From Marinomonas vulgaris (GTDB taxonomy: Bacteria > Pseudomonadota > Gammaproteobacteria > Pseudomonadales > Marinomonadaceae): a DNA stretch of 47,695 bases. Where the stretch lies: the NCBI RefSeq assembly GCF_018145875.1, contig NZ_JAGSSV010000023.1, positions 1-47,695 of the forward strand, in the 5' to 3' direction. The position numbers were made by a program, and so were the translations under genes. The notes below the pieces were generated by a model. The model saw nothing but the letters and a program-made list of their open reading frames with translations, did no database searches and was not told where the DNA came from. Positions 19,394-29,407 of the stretch are shown piece by piece. The number at the start of each line of letters is the position of its first letter. The stretch's first letter is position 1.

Positions 19394-19424
19394 AAAACCT
19401 CGCTTTTTGGCGGGGTTTTTTTTT
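19394..19424 (+). terminator. Intrinsic terminator after groEL
   Basis: AAAACCTCGC (19394-19403) pairs with GCGGGGTTTT, with one G-T pair, around a T-rich loop. It is followed by a run of nine or more T. Confidence 0.9.
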
Positions 19425-19476
19425 ATAATGGTGTATTTTGTAAATGCCTCTTATTCTCTTTAAATGGATGTGATTG

Positions 19477-20205
19477 ATGTCGTTATTATCGCAAAACAGC
19501 CTACTTGAGCTGGTTGAGTCCAAGCGGTTTGGTGTTGAATACCAGCCTATTGTTGAAGTTAAAACAGGAGAGGTGTTTGCTTATGAGGCTTTGTCTCGTT
19601 TTAAAATGGTGAATGGCGAATTTATTCGCCCAGATTATGTTTATGCATCACTACATGACAACCCATTGTTATTGTTCCAAGTCGAGTTAGCACAAAAGAA
19701 GCTTCAACTAGCAGGGCTATCAAGTAATGAAAAAATATTCGTTAACTTAGACCAAGATGCTTTTTTTGCTTGTGGTCAGGATGTGGCTGGTAATGCATTT
19801 GTTGAGCTGATTCATAAAGAAGGTAAGGATAGGGTCGTTGTTGAATTAATAGAAAACTCTGAGATGAGTGATGCATTAATGAGCCTTTCTATGATTGAAG
19901 TGTTTAATCAACTGGGTGTTCGAACGGCTCTGGATGATTTGTGTAACCCTAAATCTATGTTGTCCGTGGCGGTGTTGCAGTTGGTTGAGTGGATTAAGCT
20001 TGATAAGTGTGTATTGACCAATCGATGCGATGCCAACTTTATGGCGTTTGTATCAAAAATTATTGATTTTGCTCAAATGACGGGTAAACAGGTTATTCTT
20101 GAAGGTGTAGAAACGGAGGCAGACTTGGCTTTTGCTAGAATAATCGGTGTGGATTATGTGCAAGGTTTTTATTATCGCGATCGATTTTTATCTCATTTTA
20201 GTTGA
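19477..20205 (+). CDS. Stand-alone EAL-domain protein with partly degenerate active site
   Basis: 242 aa, essentially only an EAL (cyclic di-GMP phosphodiesterase) domain, with no sensor or membrane part. Kept: the EAL glutamate Glu37 in YEALSR, Asn in VNLDQDAF, Glu in VELIENSE, the DD pair in ALDDL, IKLDK, EGVET and the terminal VQGFYY. Lost: loop 6, which normally reads DDFGTGYSS and is DDLCNPKSM here, and the ELTE-type Thr. It may be weakly active or a c-di-GMP sensor. The ATG at 19477 is preferred to the TTG just before it. Transcribed alone between the groEL terminator and fimV. Confidence 0.88.
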   Translation: MSLLSQNSLLELVESKRFGVEYQPIVEVKTGEVFAYEALSRFKMVNGEFIRPDYVYASLHDNPLLLFQVELAQKKLQLAGLSSNEKIFVNLDQDAFFACGQDVAGNAFVELIHKEGKDRVVVELIENSEMSDALMSLSMIEVFNQLGVRTALDDLCNPKSMLSVAVLQLVEWIKLDKCVLTNRCDANFMAFVSKIIDFAQMTGKQVILEGVETEADLAFARIIGVDYVQGFYYRDRFLSHFS

Positions 20206-20346
20206 AACCGTCTTTACTATCGCTTTTTATTGATTTGTCTTGGTTATAGCCCAAACCATTGATTCTAAAGCTATTGATAAATGCTCACCTGTGTAAGATA
20301 CTTGGTCGACCATTTATGTTCATAATTTGTAAATAAAGGGAAGCTT

Positions 20347-22542
20347 ATGCTCAGAAAAACCCTCGTCAGTATTGCTGTGTCTAGTGCATTTTTTGTGTCC
20401 AGCAGTTACGCATTGGAGCTGGGTGAATTGACTTCCCAATCAAATTTGAACGAGCCATACCGCGGAAAAATCGCCCTTTCTGATGTGGGTAGTTTAACCA
20501 GTAATGATATTCTAGTTCGTTTAGGTAGCGAAAATGAGTTTCGCCAAGCGGGCTTCATGGCAACCAGTGTTTTATCTCAATTAAAGTTTGATGTCGTTCG
20601 CGAAAACAGAGACTTAATTGTAACCGTATCATCTGACCAGCCATTACAAGTCGATGAGCTTAGGTTTATTTTGGCTGCGCGATGGCCAAGTGGTCAAGTC
20701 GTTCGAGAATACAAAGCGCCTGTTAATCAATCGGCATTGGTTGATAAGTCTCGAAATGAATCCGTGCAGGCGGTGAGTAGTGCATCTGATAATAGTGTAT
20801 TTAGACAAGCTGCAACGTTAGCTCAAAGGATGCCGGTTAAAGGCCAACAATCCATCGTTAAAGGCAACACACTTTGGTCTGTTGCAGGGCAAAATAGGCC
20901 GACCAATCAGTTGTCTATTTATCAAACCATGATGGCGATTCAAGCACTTAATAAAGACGCTTTTTACTCTAATAACATCAATTTGCTTAAAGAAGGGGCA
21001 GTGCTTCGTTTGCCTACCCAAGAGCAAATTGCTTTGTTTAACCAGACCATGTCTAAAGAAGAGTTTCAGCGACAGCATGATGCTTGGATGGCCTCTAAAG
21101 GAAATCAAAATAATACGGCAGTTGGGCAAGCTCAATTAAATACACAAGCTAAAGCGAAGGCCGCTTCAAACCAAGAAAATACCGCTGGCGACAAATTAAC
21201 TCTGGCATCAGGCCAAAGTATTCTTCCTGAAAACACCGCTAGCTCGAACACCGGTGAAGACAGTAATGCTATCGAAGCGTTACAGAATGAATTGTCCGCT
21301 TCTCAAGAAATGCTGGATAAAGAGCAGCGCGAGAAAAGCGAGTTGTCGACTCAGCTTAATGATCTAAATAAACAGCTCGCCACCCTTGAGCAGTTGATCA
21401 GCCTAAAAGACAAACAAATGGCCGAATTGCAACAGCAATTTATAAGTGCTCAACAAGCCTTACAAGAGCAAAAGAATACTGTTGATCAGTTGTTAGAAGC
21501 GGATCAGCTTCGACGCGAGAAAGAACAGGCCGAAGCTGATTCCTTGACGAATCAAATTTTTGGCAACCCTATTATTGTTTCCATTGGTGCCGTAGTGCTT
21601 CTACTGTTCGGATTCCTAATTGGTATCTTGATGCGCCGCGGCAATAAGAAAAAAGAAGAGCAAACTTCATCAAAAGATGAGTTTGATCTTTCTGCTGCAG
21701 CGCCGGTTGCAGCCGTTGCAGCGGCTGATTATGCCTCAGCGGAAGAGGATCAAGACAATAAGGCAGACGAGGAGAGTCCGTTTGCTTTTGATCTTGATGA
21801 AGCGAAAGACGAGGATGGCCTAGAAGACTTCGGTACGTTTGAAGAAGAACTAGCGTCCGACGATTTACCGACTTCCTTATTTGATGAAGACTTGGAAAGT
21901 GATTCGAATGAGACGCCAGATTCACTTTCTGAAAATGACGATGTCGATGACATCTTTGCGTCGTTCGATGAAGTAGACGAACTGCCTGAGCCGGAATTAC
22001 CTCTTGATACCGAAGAAGATGACGATGAGCTAGAAGCGGCTATCGATGATGAAGATGTGCCAACCATTACTCCTGAGCCTATTGAACCGGAAGAAACAGA
22101 GACCGACATATCAGATCCAGAAGAGCAAAGCGCAGAAGAAAGTGAAGAGGAGTCGTTTGTATCAAGTTTATTGAATGATGAAGAGCAAGAAGATACAGAC
22201 GAATCAGACGTTTTCTCTGGTTCTCCTGATGATACATTAGCCAATTCCATCGAAGAGAGTTTGGCCGAAGCCCAACAGGATGACGATGAAGAGGAAGTGC
22301 CTTCGTTTGGTGAAGCTGAAGCGGCGCAAGACGAAGAGGAAAGCGATGAAGAAGAGGATTTTGATTTCTTTGACGCCAGTGGTGATGAAGCAGCGACTAA
22401 GCTTGATCTGGCGCGTGCCTATCTTGATATGGGTGACGAAGAGGGCGCTCGCGTAATACTTGAAGACGTAGCCGAATCTGGAAATGAACAACAAGTGGCA
22501 GAAGCAAATAATATGATGGAGCGAATGTTCCCAAGTGACTGA
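20347..22542 (+). CDS. fimV: FimV-type peptidoglycan-binding pilus/polarity protein
   Basis: 731-aa inner-membrane protein. Signal peptide (1-22, cut near SYALE), then the FimV N-terminal domain (LGELTSQSNLNEPYRGKIAL), a LysM-like wall-binding segment (about 165-225: KGNTLWSVAGQNRP to AVLRLPT) and a coiled coil (300-395). One transmembrane helix (about 407-430) precedes a very acidic cytoplasmic stretch (440-690) and the C-terminal FimV motif with TPR-like helix LDLARAYLDMGDEEGARVILEDV. In Pseudomonas FimV it organises type IV pili, polar landmarks and cAMP signalling. Its stop overlaps the truA start by 8 bp, as in other gammaproteobacteria where fimV precedes truA. Confidence 0.96.
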   Translation: MLRKTLVSIAVSSAFFVSSSYALELGELTSQSNLNEPYRGKIALSDVGSLTSNDILVRLGSENEFRQAGFMATSVLSQLKFDVVRENRDLIVTVSSDQPLQVDELRFILAARWPSGQVVREYKAPVNQSALVDKSRNESVQAVSSASDNSVFRQAATLAQRMPVKGQQSIVKGNTLWSVAGQNRPTNQLSIYQTMMAIQALNKDAFYSNNINLLKEGAVLRLPTQEQIALFNQTMSKEEFQRQHDAWMASKGNQNNTAVGQAQLNTQAKAKAASNQENTAGDKLTLASGQSILPENTASSNTGEDSNAIEALQNELSASQEMLDKEQREKSELSTQLNDLNKQLATLEQLISLKDKQMAELQQQFISAQQALQEQKNTVDQLLEADQLRREKEQAEADSLTNQIFGNPIIVSIGAVVLLLFGFLIGILMRRGNKKKEEQTSSKDEFDLSAAAPVAAVAAADYASAEEDQDNKADEESPFAFDLDEAKDEDGLEDFGTFEEELASDDLPTSLFDEDLESDSNETPDSLSENDDVDDIFASFDEVDELPEPELPLDTEEDDDELEAAIDDEDVPTITPEPIEPEETETDISDPEEQSAEESEEESFVSSLLNDEEQEDTDESDVFSGSPDDTLANSIEESLAEAQQDDDEEEVPSFGEAEAAQDEEESDEEEDFDFFDASGDEAATKLDLARAYLDMGDEEGARVILEDVAESGNEQQVAEANNMMERMFPSD

Positions 22543-23374
22543 TCATCAAACGTTAAAAAAAGTAGTGTTGATCGTTGAATACAACGGTTCTGAATACAAG
22601 GGCTGGCAAGCACAAAAATACGATGTTCCCAGTGTGCAAGAAAACCTAGAGAAAGCCTTATCGGTTATTGCAGATCACCCAGTGAAAGTAATCTGTGCAG
22701 GTCGAACCGATTCAGGTGTGCACGCTAGTGCTCAAGTGGTGCATTTTGAAACCCATGTCGACCGACATGAGAGGGCGTGGACGTTAGGGGTAAATACTTA
22801 TCTTCCCGCTGATATTTGTGTGGTGGCGGCTCAATACGTAGCGGATGATTTTCACGCGCGTTTTAGTGCGTTAAGTCGACGCTATCGTTATGTGATTTAT
22901 TCTGCTCCATTGCGGCCAGCATTATTAGCTGGTGGTGTCACTTGGACTTATAAGAATCTTGATGTGGAAGCCATGAAGCAAGCCGCGAAGAAGTTTGTGG
23001 GCAAACATGACTTCTCTTCTTTTAGGGCCATTGGTTGTCAGGCGCACACACCGATACGAACCATTTTAAATTTTGATGTTCAGCAATTGGGTCAATACAT
23101 AGTATTGGATGTGAGAGCGAATGCGTTTTTGCATCATATGATTCGTAATTTTGCCGGTGTACTAATGGCCATTGGCGCGGGCGAAAAACCGGTAGCTTGG
23201 GCGCAAACAGTGCTTGATGCAAAAGATCGTACCAAAGGGGGTATCACAGCCCCTCCAACGGGCTTATATTTTGTCGATGCACAATATCCAGAACATTTTA
23301 ATGTTCCCTCTCGGCCGTTAGGGCCACATTTTCTACCGCCTGTTGAAGAGCCACCTTATGAACTGCCAAGTTAA
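22535..23374 (+). CDS. truA: tRNA pseudouridine(38-40) synthase
   Basis: Isomerises uridines 38-40 of the tRNA anticodon arm. 279 aa; the catalytic aspartate is Asp59 in CAGRTDSGVHA, with YNGSEYKGWQ near the start, SRRYRYVI in the middle and FLHHMIRNFAG in the C-terminal half. The first possible start is GTG at 22535, overlapping the fimV stop by 8 bp; GGAGCG lies upstream. This suggests translation coupled to fimV. Its end overlaps the trpF start by 17 bp. Cytoplasmic homodimer by family. Confidence 0.97.
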   Translation: MTDHQTLKKVVLIVEYNGSEYKGWQAQKYDVPSVQENLEKALSVIADHPVKVICAGRTDSGVHASAQVVHFETHVDRHERAWTLGVNTYLPADICVVAAQYVADDFHARFSALSRRYRYVIYSAPLRPALLAGGVTWTYKNLDVEAMKQAAKKFVGKHDFSSFRAIGCQAHTPIRTILNFDVQQLGQYIVLDVRANAFLHHMIRNFAGVLMAIGAGEKPVAWAQTVLDAKDRTKGGITAPPTGLYFVDAQYPEHFNVPSRPLGPHFLPPVEEPPYELPS

Positions 23375-23975
23375 AATCTGTGGGATCACTAACCTTGACG
23401 ATGCCTTAATGGCTTGTCGATACGGTGCAGACGCATTAGGCTTTGTATTTTACTCAAAAAGTCCTCGGTATGTATCGCCGGAAACGGCAAATAACATAGT
23501 GGCACAACTGCCTCCTTTTATCACGCCTGTTGCTTTGTTTGTTGATGCTACCCACGAAGAGATAGTTTCCGTTATCAATGGTAGTGCTCGGTGGATGATC
23601 CAGTTTCATGGCAATGAGTCGGAAGCAGAATGTTGTTCTTATCAACGACCTTTTATGAAGGCGCTGAGAATGAAACAAGGAGACGACATTGTTGCCTTGG
23701 TCGACCAATACCCAAGTGCCAGCGCTATTTTGTTGGATGCCTATAAGCCTGATGTGCCAGGGGGGACGGGGGAAGTATTTGATTGGTCATTGATCCCTAA
23801 AAACCTATCTAAACCTCTTGTTTTGGCCGGTGGGTTAACTCCCGATAATGTCAAACAAGCGGTCAAACAAGTCGCGCCTTACGCAGTAGATGTAAGCGGA
23901 GGCGTAGAATTATCAAAAGGCCTCAAGAGTGAGCCTAAAGTAAGAGCCTTCATTGGTGGAGCCAAAAGTGAATAA
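23358..23975 (+). CDS. trpF: Phosphoribosylanthranilate isomerase
   Basis: Amadori rearrangement of phosphoribosylanthranilate in tryptophan synthesis. 205 aa TIM barrel; the catalytic Cys8 is in VKICGITN, and the general-acid Asp is in [14 protein letters not shown]. Phosphate-binding loops [10 protein letters not shown] and VDVSGGVE are present. The start ATG at 23358, within the end of truA, follows GAAGAG; an upstream in-frame ATG at 23343 is less likely. It is a single-function enzyme, not the fused TrpCF of enterics, and trpBA follow at once. Confidence 0.97.
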   Translation: MNCQVKICGITNLDDALMACRYGADALGFVFYSKSPRYVSPETANNIVAQLPPFITPVALFVDATHEEIVSVINGSARWMIQFHGNESEAECCSYQRPFMKALRMKQGDDIVALVDQYPSASAILLDAYKPDVPGGTGEVFDWSLIPKNLSKPLVLAGGLTPDNVKQAVKQVAPYAVDVSGGVELSKGLKSEPKVRAFIGGAKSE

Positions 23976-25179
23976 TAAAGATATCCCTCTCGATTTACCC
24001 GATTCTCATGGTCGTTTTGGTCCATACGGTGGTGTGTTTGTATCAGAAACTCTGATGTCAGCATTGGATGATCTCGCCGCCATGTACGAGCGCTTGTCAA
24101 AAGACAGTGAGTTTCAAGCGGCATTTGACTACGATTTAGCGCATTATGTAGGACGTCCATCGCCTCTGTATTATGCAGATCGGTTAACTAGAAAGGCCGG
24201 TGGTGCCAAGATTTACCTAAAGCGTGAAGATCTTAATCACACGGGCGCGCACAAGATTAACAACACCATTGGACAAGCTTTATTAGCCAAACATATGGGT
24301 AAGCCTAATATCATTGCGGAAACTGGCGCAGGTCAACACGGTGTGGCTTCAGCGACCGTGGCGGCAAGGCTAGGTCTTAAGTGTAAGGTGTTCATGGGCG
24401 CCGAAGACATTAAGCGCCAGTCGTTGAATGTTTACCGCATGAAGTTACTGGGTGCCGAAGTAATATCCGTTGAATCTGGCACTAAAACCTTAAAAGACGC
24501 CTTGAACGAGGCCATGCGTTATTGGGTCGGTAATGTAGATGATACTTTCTACATCATTGGCACTGCCGCTGGTCCACACCCTTACCCTAAATTGGTACGA
24601 GACTTTCAATCAATTATTGGTCGCGAAATCAAAGCACAATGTATGGAACAGGAAGGTCGTTTGCCAGATGCGGTTGTCGCTTGTGTTGGGGGGGGGTCCA
24701 ATGCAATTGGTATGTTCCATCCTTTTATACAAGATGAAGGTGTGGCTATGTATGGTGTTGAAGCCGGCGGTGATGGTGTCGAAACGGGTCGTCATGCCGC
24801 CCCATTGAGCGCGGGTCGCCCTGGTGTTTTACACGGTAATCGAACTTATGTAATGGCCGATGATGACGGTCAGATTATCGGCACGCATTCTATTTCAGCT
24901 GGTTTGGATTACCCAGGTGTTGGGCCTGAGCATGCTTGGCTAAAAGACATTGGCCGAGCTAATTACGTGGCGATCAATGACGACGAAGCAATGGAAGGGT
25001 TCCGTGATTTAACCCGACTAGAAGGTATCATGCCAGCGTTGGAATCCAGCCATGCTGTTGCGTATGGCATGAAACTGGCAGCGACCATGGCGAAAGATCA
25101 AATTGTTGTGATTAACTTGTCTGGTCGTGGAGACAAAGACATCCTTACCGTTGCTGAATTAGATGGAATTGAAGTATGA
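23968..25179 (+). CDS. trpB: Tryptophan synthase beta subunit
   Basis: PLP-dependent condensation of indole with serine. 403 aa from a GTG at 23968, which overlaps the trpF stop by 8 bp and follows GGTGGAG at good spacing; in-frame TTG and GTG codons at 23953 and 23956 lie inside that ribosome site. The PLP lysine is Lys96 in [10 protein letters not shown], the cofactor phosphate loop is GGGSNAIG, and the alpha-contact block RFGPYGG is at the N-terminus. It ends in an ATGA overlap with trpA, typical of the coupled alpha2beta2 complex. Confidence 0.97.
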   Translation: MNNKDIPLDLPDSHGRFGPYGGVFVSETLMSALDDLAAMYERLSKDSEFQAAFDYDLAHYVGRPSPLYYADRLTRKAGGAKIYLKREDLNHTGAHKINNTIGQALLAKHMGKPNIIAETGAGQHGVASATVAARLGLKCKVFMGAEDIKRQSLNVYRMKLLGAEVISVESGTKTLKDALNEAMRYWVGNVDDTFYIIGTAAGPHPYPKLVRDFQSIIGREIKAQCMEQEGRLPDAVVACVGGGSNAIGMFHPFIQDEGVAMYGVEAGGDGVETGRHAAPLSAGRPGVLHGNRTYVMADDDGQIIGTHSISAGLDYPGVGPEHAWLKDIGRANYVAINDDEAMEGFRDLTRLEGIMPALESSHAVAYGMKLAATMAKDQIVVINLSGRGDKDILTVAELDGIEV

Positions 25180-25982
25180 GCCGCATTAAACAGTGTTTTG
25201 AAACATTAGAGCAAGCGGGCAAAAAGGCGCTTATTCCTTATATCACAGCGGGTGACCCCAGCCCTGATCATACGTTAACTTTAATGAATGCCTTGGTTGA
25301 CTCTGGTGCGGATGTTATTGAGATTGGTATGCCTTTCTCGGACCCTATGGCTGATGGTCCTGTAATTCAGCTTGCTTGTGAGCGCAGCTTGGCAGCAGGC
25401 ACCAGTGTCAAAAAAGTGTTGGAAATCATTGCTAGCTTTAGACAGCACAATACCCATACGCCTATTGTTTTAATGGGATATTTAAACCCCATTGAGTTTT
25501 TTGGTTATCAAAAATTCTCTGATGCGGCAAAAGAAGCAGGTGTTGATGGGATTTTATTAGTGGATCTGACTCCTGAAGAGGCGACAGATGTAGTAGAATG
25601 CTTCCAAAATAACGCAATTGACCTTATTTACTTGCTGTCACCGACAACAACACCTGAACGAGCTAAGAAAATCTGTGATTTGGCTTCTGGTTATGTGTAT
25701 TACGTCTCGGTAAAAGGGGTGACAGGGTCAGCGGAATTAGATGTTGATAGCGTTAAAAAGCATGTGGATTCGTTACGAGAAGTAACCAAATTACCCATAG
25801 GTGTGGGTTTTGGTATCCGTGATGGAAAAACTGCTGCTGCGGTGAGCCAATGTGCCGACGGCGTTATCATCGGCAGCGTTTTAGTTAATGCCATTGCTGC
25901 CAATCAACACAATACAAAAGAACACATCGCTGAAGCCTTACGTGGTGTTTTATTGCCAATGCGCAATGAAATGGATGCTTAA
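25176..25982 (+). CDS. trpA: Tryptophan synthase alpha subunit
   Basis: Cleaves indole-3-glycerol phosphate and channels indole to TrpB. 268 aa TIM barrel. Both catalytic acids sit at the canonical numbers: Glu49 in [10 protein letters not shown] and Asp60 in MADGP. The phosphate site is GVGFGIRD. The ATG overlaps the trpB stop (ATGA). accD follows after 30 bp on the same strand, so the transcript likely continues into fatty-acid and folate genes. Confidence 0.97.
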   Translation: MSRIKQCFETLEQAGKKALIPYITAGDPSPDHTLTLMNALVDSGADVIEIGMPFSDPMADGPVIQLACERSLAAGTSVKKVLEIIASFRQHNTHTPIVLMGYLNPIEFFGYQKFSDAAKEAGVDGILLVDLTPEEATDVVECFQNNAIDLIYLLSPTTTPERAKKICDLASGYVYYVSVKGVTGSAELDVDSVKKHVDSLREVTKLPIGVGFGIRDGKTAAAVSQCADGVIIGSVLVNAIAANQHNTKEHIAEALRGVLLPMRNEMDA

Positions 25983-26012
25983 CGCTTTAGTAATCAGAAT
26001 TTGGAGAAAGAA

Positions 26013-26879
26013 ATGAGTAGCTGGTTAGATAAATTTGTTCCATCGATTGTACGTAGCGAATCAAAACGCAATGCGTCTGGTTCTGTTCCAGAAGGACTGT
26101 GGAAAAAGTGCCCTAAGTGCGAAAACGTACTTTATCGCCCAGAGCTGGAAAAGAATTTAGATGTTTGCCCCAAGTGCAGCCATCACATGCGCGTTGGCGC
26201 TCGTCGTCGATTGGACATTTTCTTAGACAAAGAGGATCGTCAGGAAATTGCTTCACACCTTGAACCTGAAGATAAATTGAAATTTAAAGACTCTAAGCGT
26301 TATAAAGACCGCTTGGCTGATGCGCAAAAGGCAACGGGTGAGAAAGATGCTTTGGTTGCTATGCAGGGTACACTCAATGGTATGCCTGTTGTTGCGGTTG
26401 CGTTTGAGTTTCGCTTCTTAGGTGGTTCCATGGGAGCCATTGTGGGGGAACGCTTCATTCAAGCTGTTAATGTGTGCCTTGAAAAACGTATTCCTTTGGT
26501 ATGCTTTTCTGCCAGTGGTGGTGCGCGTATGCAAGAAGCGCTTATTTCATTGATGCAAATGGCGAAAACCAGTGCAGGACTGGAGCGCATGAAACAAGAA
26601 GGGATTCCGTATATTTCCGTGATGACAGATCCTGTGTTCGGTGGTGTGTCAGCGTCTTTGGCAATGCTGGGTGATTTGAACGTTGCTGAGCCTAACGCTT
26701 TAATTGGCTTCGCCGGCCCACGTGTTATCGAACAGACGGTTCGTGAGAAATTGCCTGAAGGTTTTCAGCGTAGTGAGTTTTTGCTAGAAAAAGGGGCGTT
26801 AGACATGATCATCAAACGTGATGAGATGCGCAGCCGCTTGTTCAATATTCTTTCTATGCTTACTCATAAGGTAGCCTAA
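26013..26879 (+). CDS. accD: Acetyl-CoA carboxylase carboxyltransferase beta subunit
   Basis: Transfers CO2 from carboxybiotin to acetyl-CoA, making malonyl-CoA together with AccA (not in this window). 288 aa: an N-terminal four-Cys zinc ribbon (Cys33, Cys36, Cys52, Cys55) and a crotonase-type core with [12 protein letters not shown] and [11 protein letters not shown]. The ATG at 26013 after TTGGAGAAAG is preferred to an in-frame ATG four codons upstream. Only 4 bp separate it from folC. The accD-folC-dedD-cvpA-purF order is conserved across gammaproteobacteria. Confidence 0.97.
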   Translation: MSSWLDKFVPSIVRSESKRNASGSVPEGLWKKCPKCENVLYRPELEKNLDVCPKCSHHMRVGARRRLDIFLDKEDRQEIASHLEPEDKLKFKDSKRYKDRLADAQKATGEKDALVAMQGTLNGMPVVAVAFEFRFLGGSMGAIVGERFIQAVNVCLEKRIPLVCFSASGGARMQEALISLMQMAKTSAGLERMKQEGIPYISVMTDPVFGGVSASLAMLGDLNVAEPNALIGFAGPRVIEQTVREKLPEGFQRSEFLLEKGALDMIIKRDEMRSRLFNILSMLTHKVA

Positions 26880-26883
26880 TTCG

Positions 26884-28140
26884 ATGGCGCCTACGTCATT
26901 AAACAGTTGGCTCTCATACATTGAGAGTCAACATCCCTCTGAGATCGAACTAGGTCTAGAAAGGGGGAGACAAGTTCTTCATCGACTTAACTTATCGCGA
27001 CCAAAAAACAAAGTGATCACGGTAGCGGGGACCAATGGCAAAGGTTCTACCTGTGCCATGTTAACCCAATATTTGTGTTCACAAGGTTTTTCTGTGGGCA
27101 CCTATACCTCGCCACACTTTATCGCTTTTAATGAGCGTATTGCCCTGAATAACTTGCCTTGCAGCGATGAATTATTGTGCCGCGCTTTTGAAGTGATTGA
27201 AGCCGCTCGTGAAGACACACCGTTAACTTACTTTGAATTCAGTACGCTGGCGGCCTTGTGGATTTTCGATCAATCTGAATTGGACTATTGGGTATTAGAA
27301 GTTGGTTTGGGTGGTCGTTTAGATTCGGTCAATATGATTGATACTGACGTAGCTGTTGTGACCTCGATCGCCTTGGATCATACAGATTGGCTGGGCGATA
27401 ACATTGATATTATCGCTCAAGAAAAAACTGGTATCGCCAGAGAAGGTAAATTGCTTGTAAGCGGCGTGGTCAATCCGCCATCGACGATAGAAACAACCGC
27501 CACTAGCATTGGTGCCCACCTTCGTCAGAAAGGACGTGATTTCCACTTCACGCAGCAAGCAACATCTTGGTCTTGGCAAGGGAACGGAATCGAATTTCAA
27601 AACCTACCTTTACCTAATTTACCTTTGCAAAATGCGGCTACCGTCATTGCTGTGTTGTCTTACATGGGGTTTGATCTTACGTTTGACGATCTTGCTACCC
27701 TGTTCAGTACGGCTCAACTTACTGGGCGATTTCAGCAGGTCTCATCGTCCCCTGATGTCTATATTGATGTGGCTCACAACCCAGAAGCCGCACTGGAATT
27801 GGTGCAACGTATTGGTCGATTATCAAAAGCGCCTATTGCCGTATGCGGCATGTTAAAAGACAAAGACATTAACAGTGTGATGCAACATCTTGGTGGTCAT
27901 TTTTCTCAGTGGTTCTGTGCTGATTTAGGCGGTGCTCGGGGTGCAAAAGCTGGCGAGTTGCTTCATGCTTTAAAAACTTTTGCAGAAGCCGGTACGGTAA
28001 AGGCGGAGGCTTTTTCTTCTGTATCCTCAGCTTTTGATGCCGCGCTTAAGATAGCGACTGAGGAGGAGCGCGCTATTATTGTGTTTGGCTCTTTCGTAAC
28101 TGTCTCGGATTATTTGGCGTTAAGTGCTTCTAAAGGGTAG
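26884..28140 (+). CDS. folC: Bifunctional folylpolyglutamate / dihydrofolate synthase
   Basis: Mur-ligase-type ATP-dependent enzyme that adds glutamate to dihydropteroate and folates. 418 aa. P-loop VAGTNGKGSTCAM (about 47-59), the folate/ATP loop YTSPHF, ALDHTDWLG with the metal-binding His, and the C-terminal domain DVAHNPEAA are all present. RBS is weak because it sits 4 bp behind accD, consistent with translational coupling. dedD follows 3 bp after the stop. Confidence 0.96.
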   Translation: MAPTSLNSWLSYIESQHPSEIELGLERGRQVLHRLNLSRPKNKVITVAGTNGKGSTCAMLTQYLCSQGFSVGTYTSPHFIAFNERIALNNLPCSDELLCRAFEVIEAAREDTPLTYFEFSTLAALWIFDQSELDYWVLEVGLGGRLDSVNMIDTDVAVVTSIALDHTDWLGDNIDIIAQEKTGIAREGKLLVSGVVNPPSTIETTATSIGAHLRQKGRDFHFTQQATSWSWQGNGIEFQNLPLPNLPLQNAATVIAVLSYMGFDLTFDDLATLFSTAQLTGRFQQVSSSPDVYIDVAHNPEAALELVQRIGRLSKAPIAVCGMLKDKDINSVMQHLGGHFSQWFCADLGGARGAKAGELLHALKTFAEAGTVKAEAFSSVSSAFDAALKIATEEERAIIVFGSFVTVSDYLALSASKG

Positions 28141-28143
28141 TCT

Positions 28144-28722
28144 ATGATAGATAAAACCATCACATACAGACTCATTGGCGCCGGTATTATGGTGTTATCT
28201 GCGGCCATTGTTTTGCCCTTGGTGTTAGATGGTGAGCGACCTGCAGAACTGGATGTACAAGTGCAGGTAACTTCCCCTCCCAATTTTCCTGTCATTGATA
28301 TTGCACCGGTTCAGCCTGTTGACAGCTTGCCAGTCAATGGTCAGAAAAGACTTGCTGAAAGTGAATCAAGCCGGTCTGAAGATTTAGACACGGCTGATAT
28401 TCAACTTATCCCGGTTCCAAAACCTGCTACCGATGTAAAAAGGTTGGTGCGAGATGAACCTCAAGTATCAACAACCAAGGTAGAGCCTGCTGCTGAACGT
28501 TGGACTGTTCAAATTGCCACCTTTAAAAGTAAAGACAATACTTTTCGACTGGTCGAAAAACTTAAGGCAGCGAATTACGACGCTTATAGCGTAACGACAA
28601 ATTCTTTATACAAGGTCTATGTCGGCCCCGAGTTTAAGCGTTCTACGTCAGAAAAGATGCGTGAAGATATTAAGAAAACGTTCAAACTGAACGGTATAGT
28701 CATCAAATACTTAGTGAATTAA
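28144..28722 (+). CDS. dedD: SPOR-domain protein, DedD-like
   Basis: 192-aa division-associated protein. An N-terminal transmembrane anchor (about 9-28, RLIGAGIMVLSAAIVLPLVLDG) is followed by a low-complexity periplasmic linker rich in Pro, Val and Ser. A C-terminal SPOR domain spans about 118-190 (WTVQIATFKSKDNTFRLVEKL to YKVYVGPEFKRS). SPOR domains bind denuded glycan at the septum. The position between folC and cvpA is the conserved dedD location, which supports the name beyond the weak sequence conservation of the linker. Confidence 0.9.
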   Translation: MIDKTITYRLIGAGIMVLSAAIVLPLVLDGERPAELDVQVQVTSPPNFPVIDIAPVQPVDSLPVNGQKRLAESESSRSEDLDTADIQLIPVPKPATDVKRLVRDEPQVSTTKVEPAAERWTVQIATFKSKDNTFRLVEKLKAANYDAYSVTTNSLYKVYVGPEFKRSTSEKMREDIKKTFKLNGIVIKYLVN

Positions 28723-28796
28723 TTCATGTTTTTTAAGGCAGTAGTTGGAAAACGATTTCCATCTGTTAAACTGCGCTGCAATTTTTAGAGGTATAC

Positions 28797-29330
28797 ATGG
28801 ATCAAGTAAGTGCATTGTCAACCATCGACTGGTTAATTGTCGCTGTGGTTATTTTGTCGACGATGTTGAGCCTAAAAAGAGGCTTTGTAAAAGAAGTACT
28901 GTCTCTGCTCACATGGGTGATAGCTTTCGTCGTTGCTGTTAAGTTTTCAGATCAGATGCAGGCCTTGTTGCTTGACCAAGTTCAAAATGATCAGATTCGC
29001 TATATTGTTGCTTTTGTATCCTTATTTGTCGCTACCTTGGTCGTCGGCGTTTTAGTTAGCTATTTATTAGGCTCTCTTATTCAGGTGACAGGATTATCGA
29101 GTACAGATCGTGTGCTCGGCATGCTGTTTGGTTTTGCTCGTGGTAGTTTAATTGTGGTGGCTTTTGTGTCGCTACTGAGTTTAAGCCCAGCCATCGAAAA
29201 AACCGAATTTTGGCAAACCTCTCAACTGATACCTGAACTGGGTCAATTGAATGACTGGACGCGAGATATGTTAGGCAAGAGCTCGGATTTAATAGATTCG
29301 TCTCTTATTGACCGCGCTCTAGGTAATTAG
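28797..29330 (+). CDS. cvpA: CvpA family membrane protein
   Basis: 177-aa integral membrane protein with four hydrophobic helices (about 10-25, 30-50, 65-90 and 105-125). Family sequences include WLIVAVVILSTMLSLKRGFVKEVLSL near the start and GFARGSLIVV in the last helix. CvpA is required for colicin V production in E. coli and lies upstream of purF there too. AGAGGT precedes the ATG. The 74-bp gap after dedD contains TTGGAA and a weak -10-like GTTAAACT, so an internal promoter is possible but unproven. Confidence 0.95.
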   Translation: MDQVSALSTIDWLIVAVVILSTMLSLKRGFVKEVLSLLTWVIAFVVAVKFSDQMQALLLDQVQNDQIRYIVAFVSLFVATLVVGVLVSYLLGSLIQVTGLSSTDRVLGMLFGFARGSLIVVAFVSLLSLSPAIEKTEFWQTSQLIPELGQLNDWTRDMLGKSSDLIDSSLIDRALGN

Positions 29331-29407
29331 TTACGTATTTTAACCATCAAATCGTTAAACATCCTGTGGCCTTCGGGTCGCAACTCCCCAACACGAGGAT
29401 CTAGAAC

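Noticed and set aside
21750..22250. 166-aa antisense Ser-rich open frame in fimV
   Set aside because: A mirror of the acidic Asp/Glu codons of FimV (GAA/GAC read as TTC/GTC/TCT); no start signal or family.
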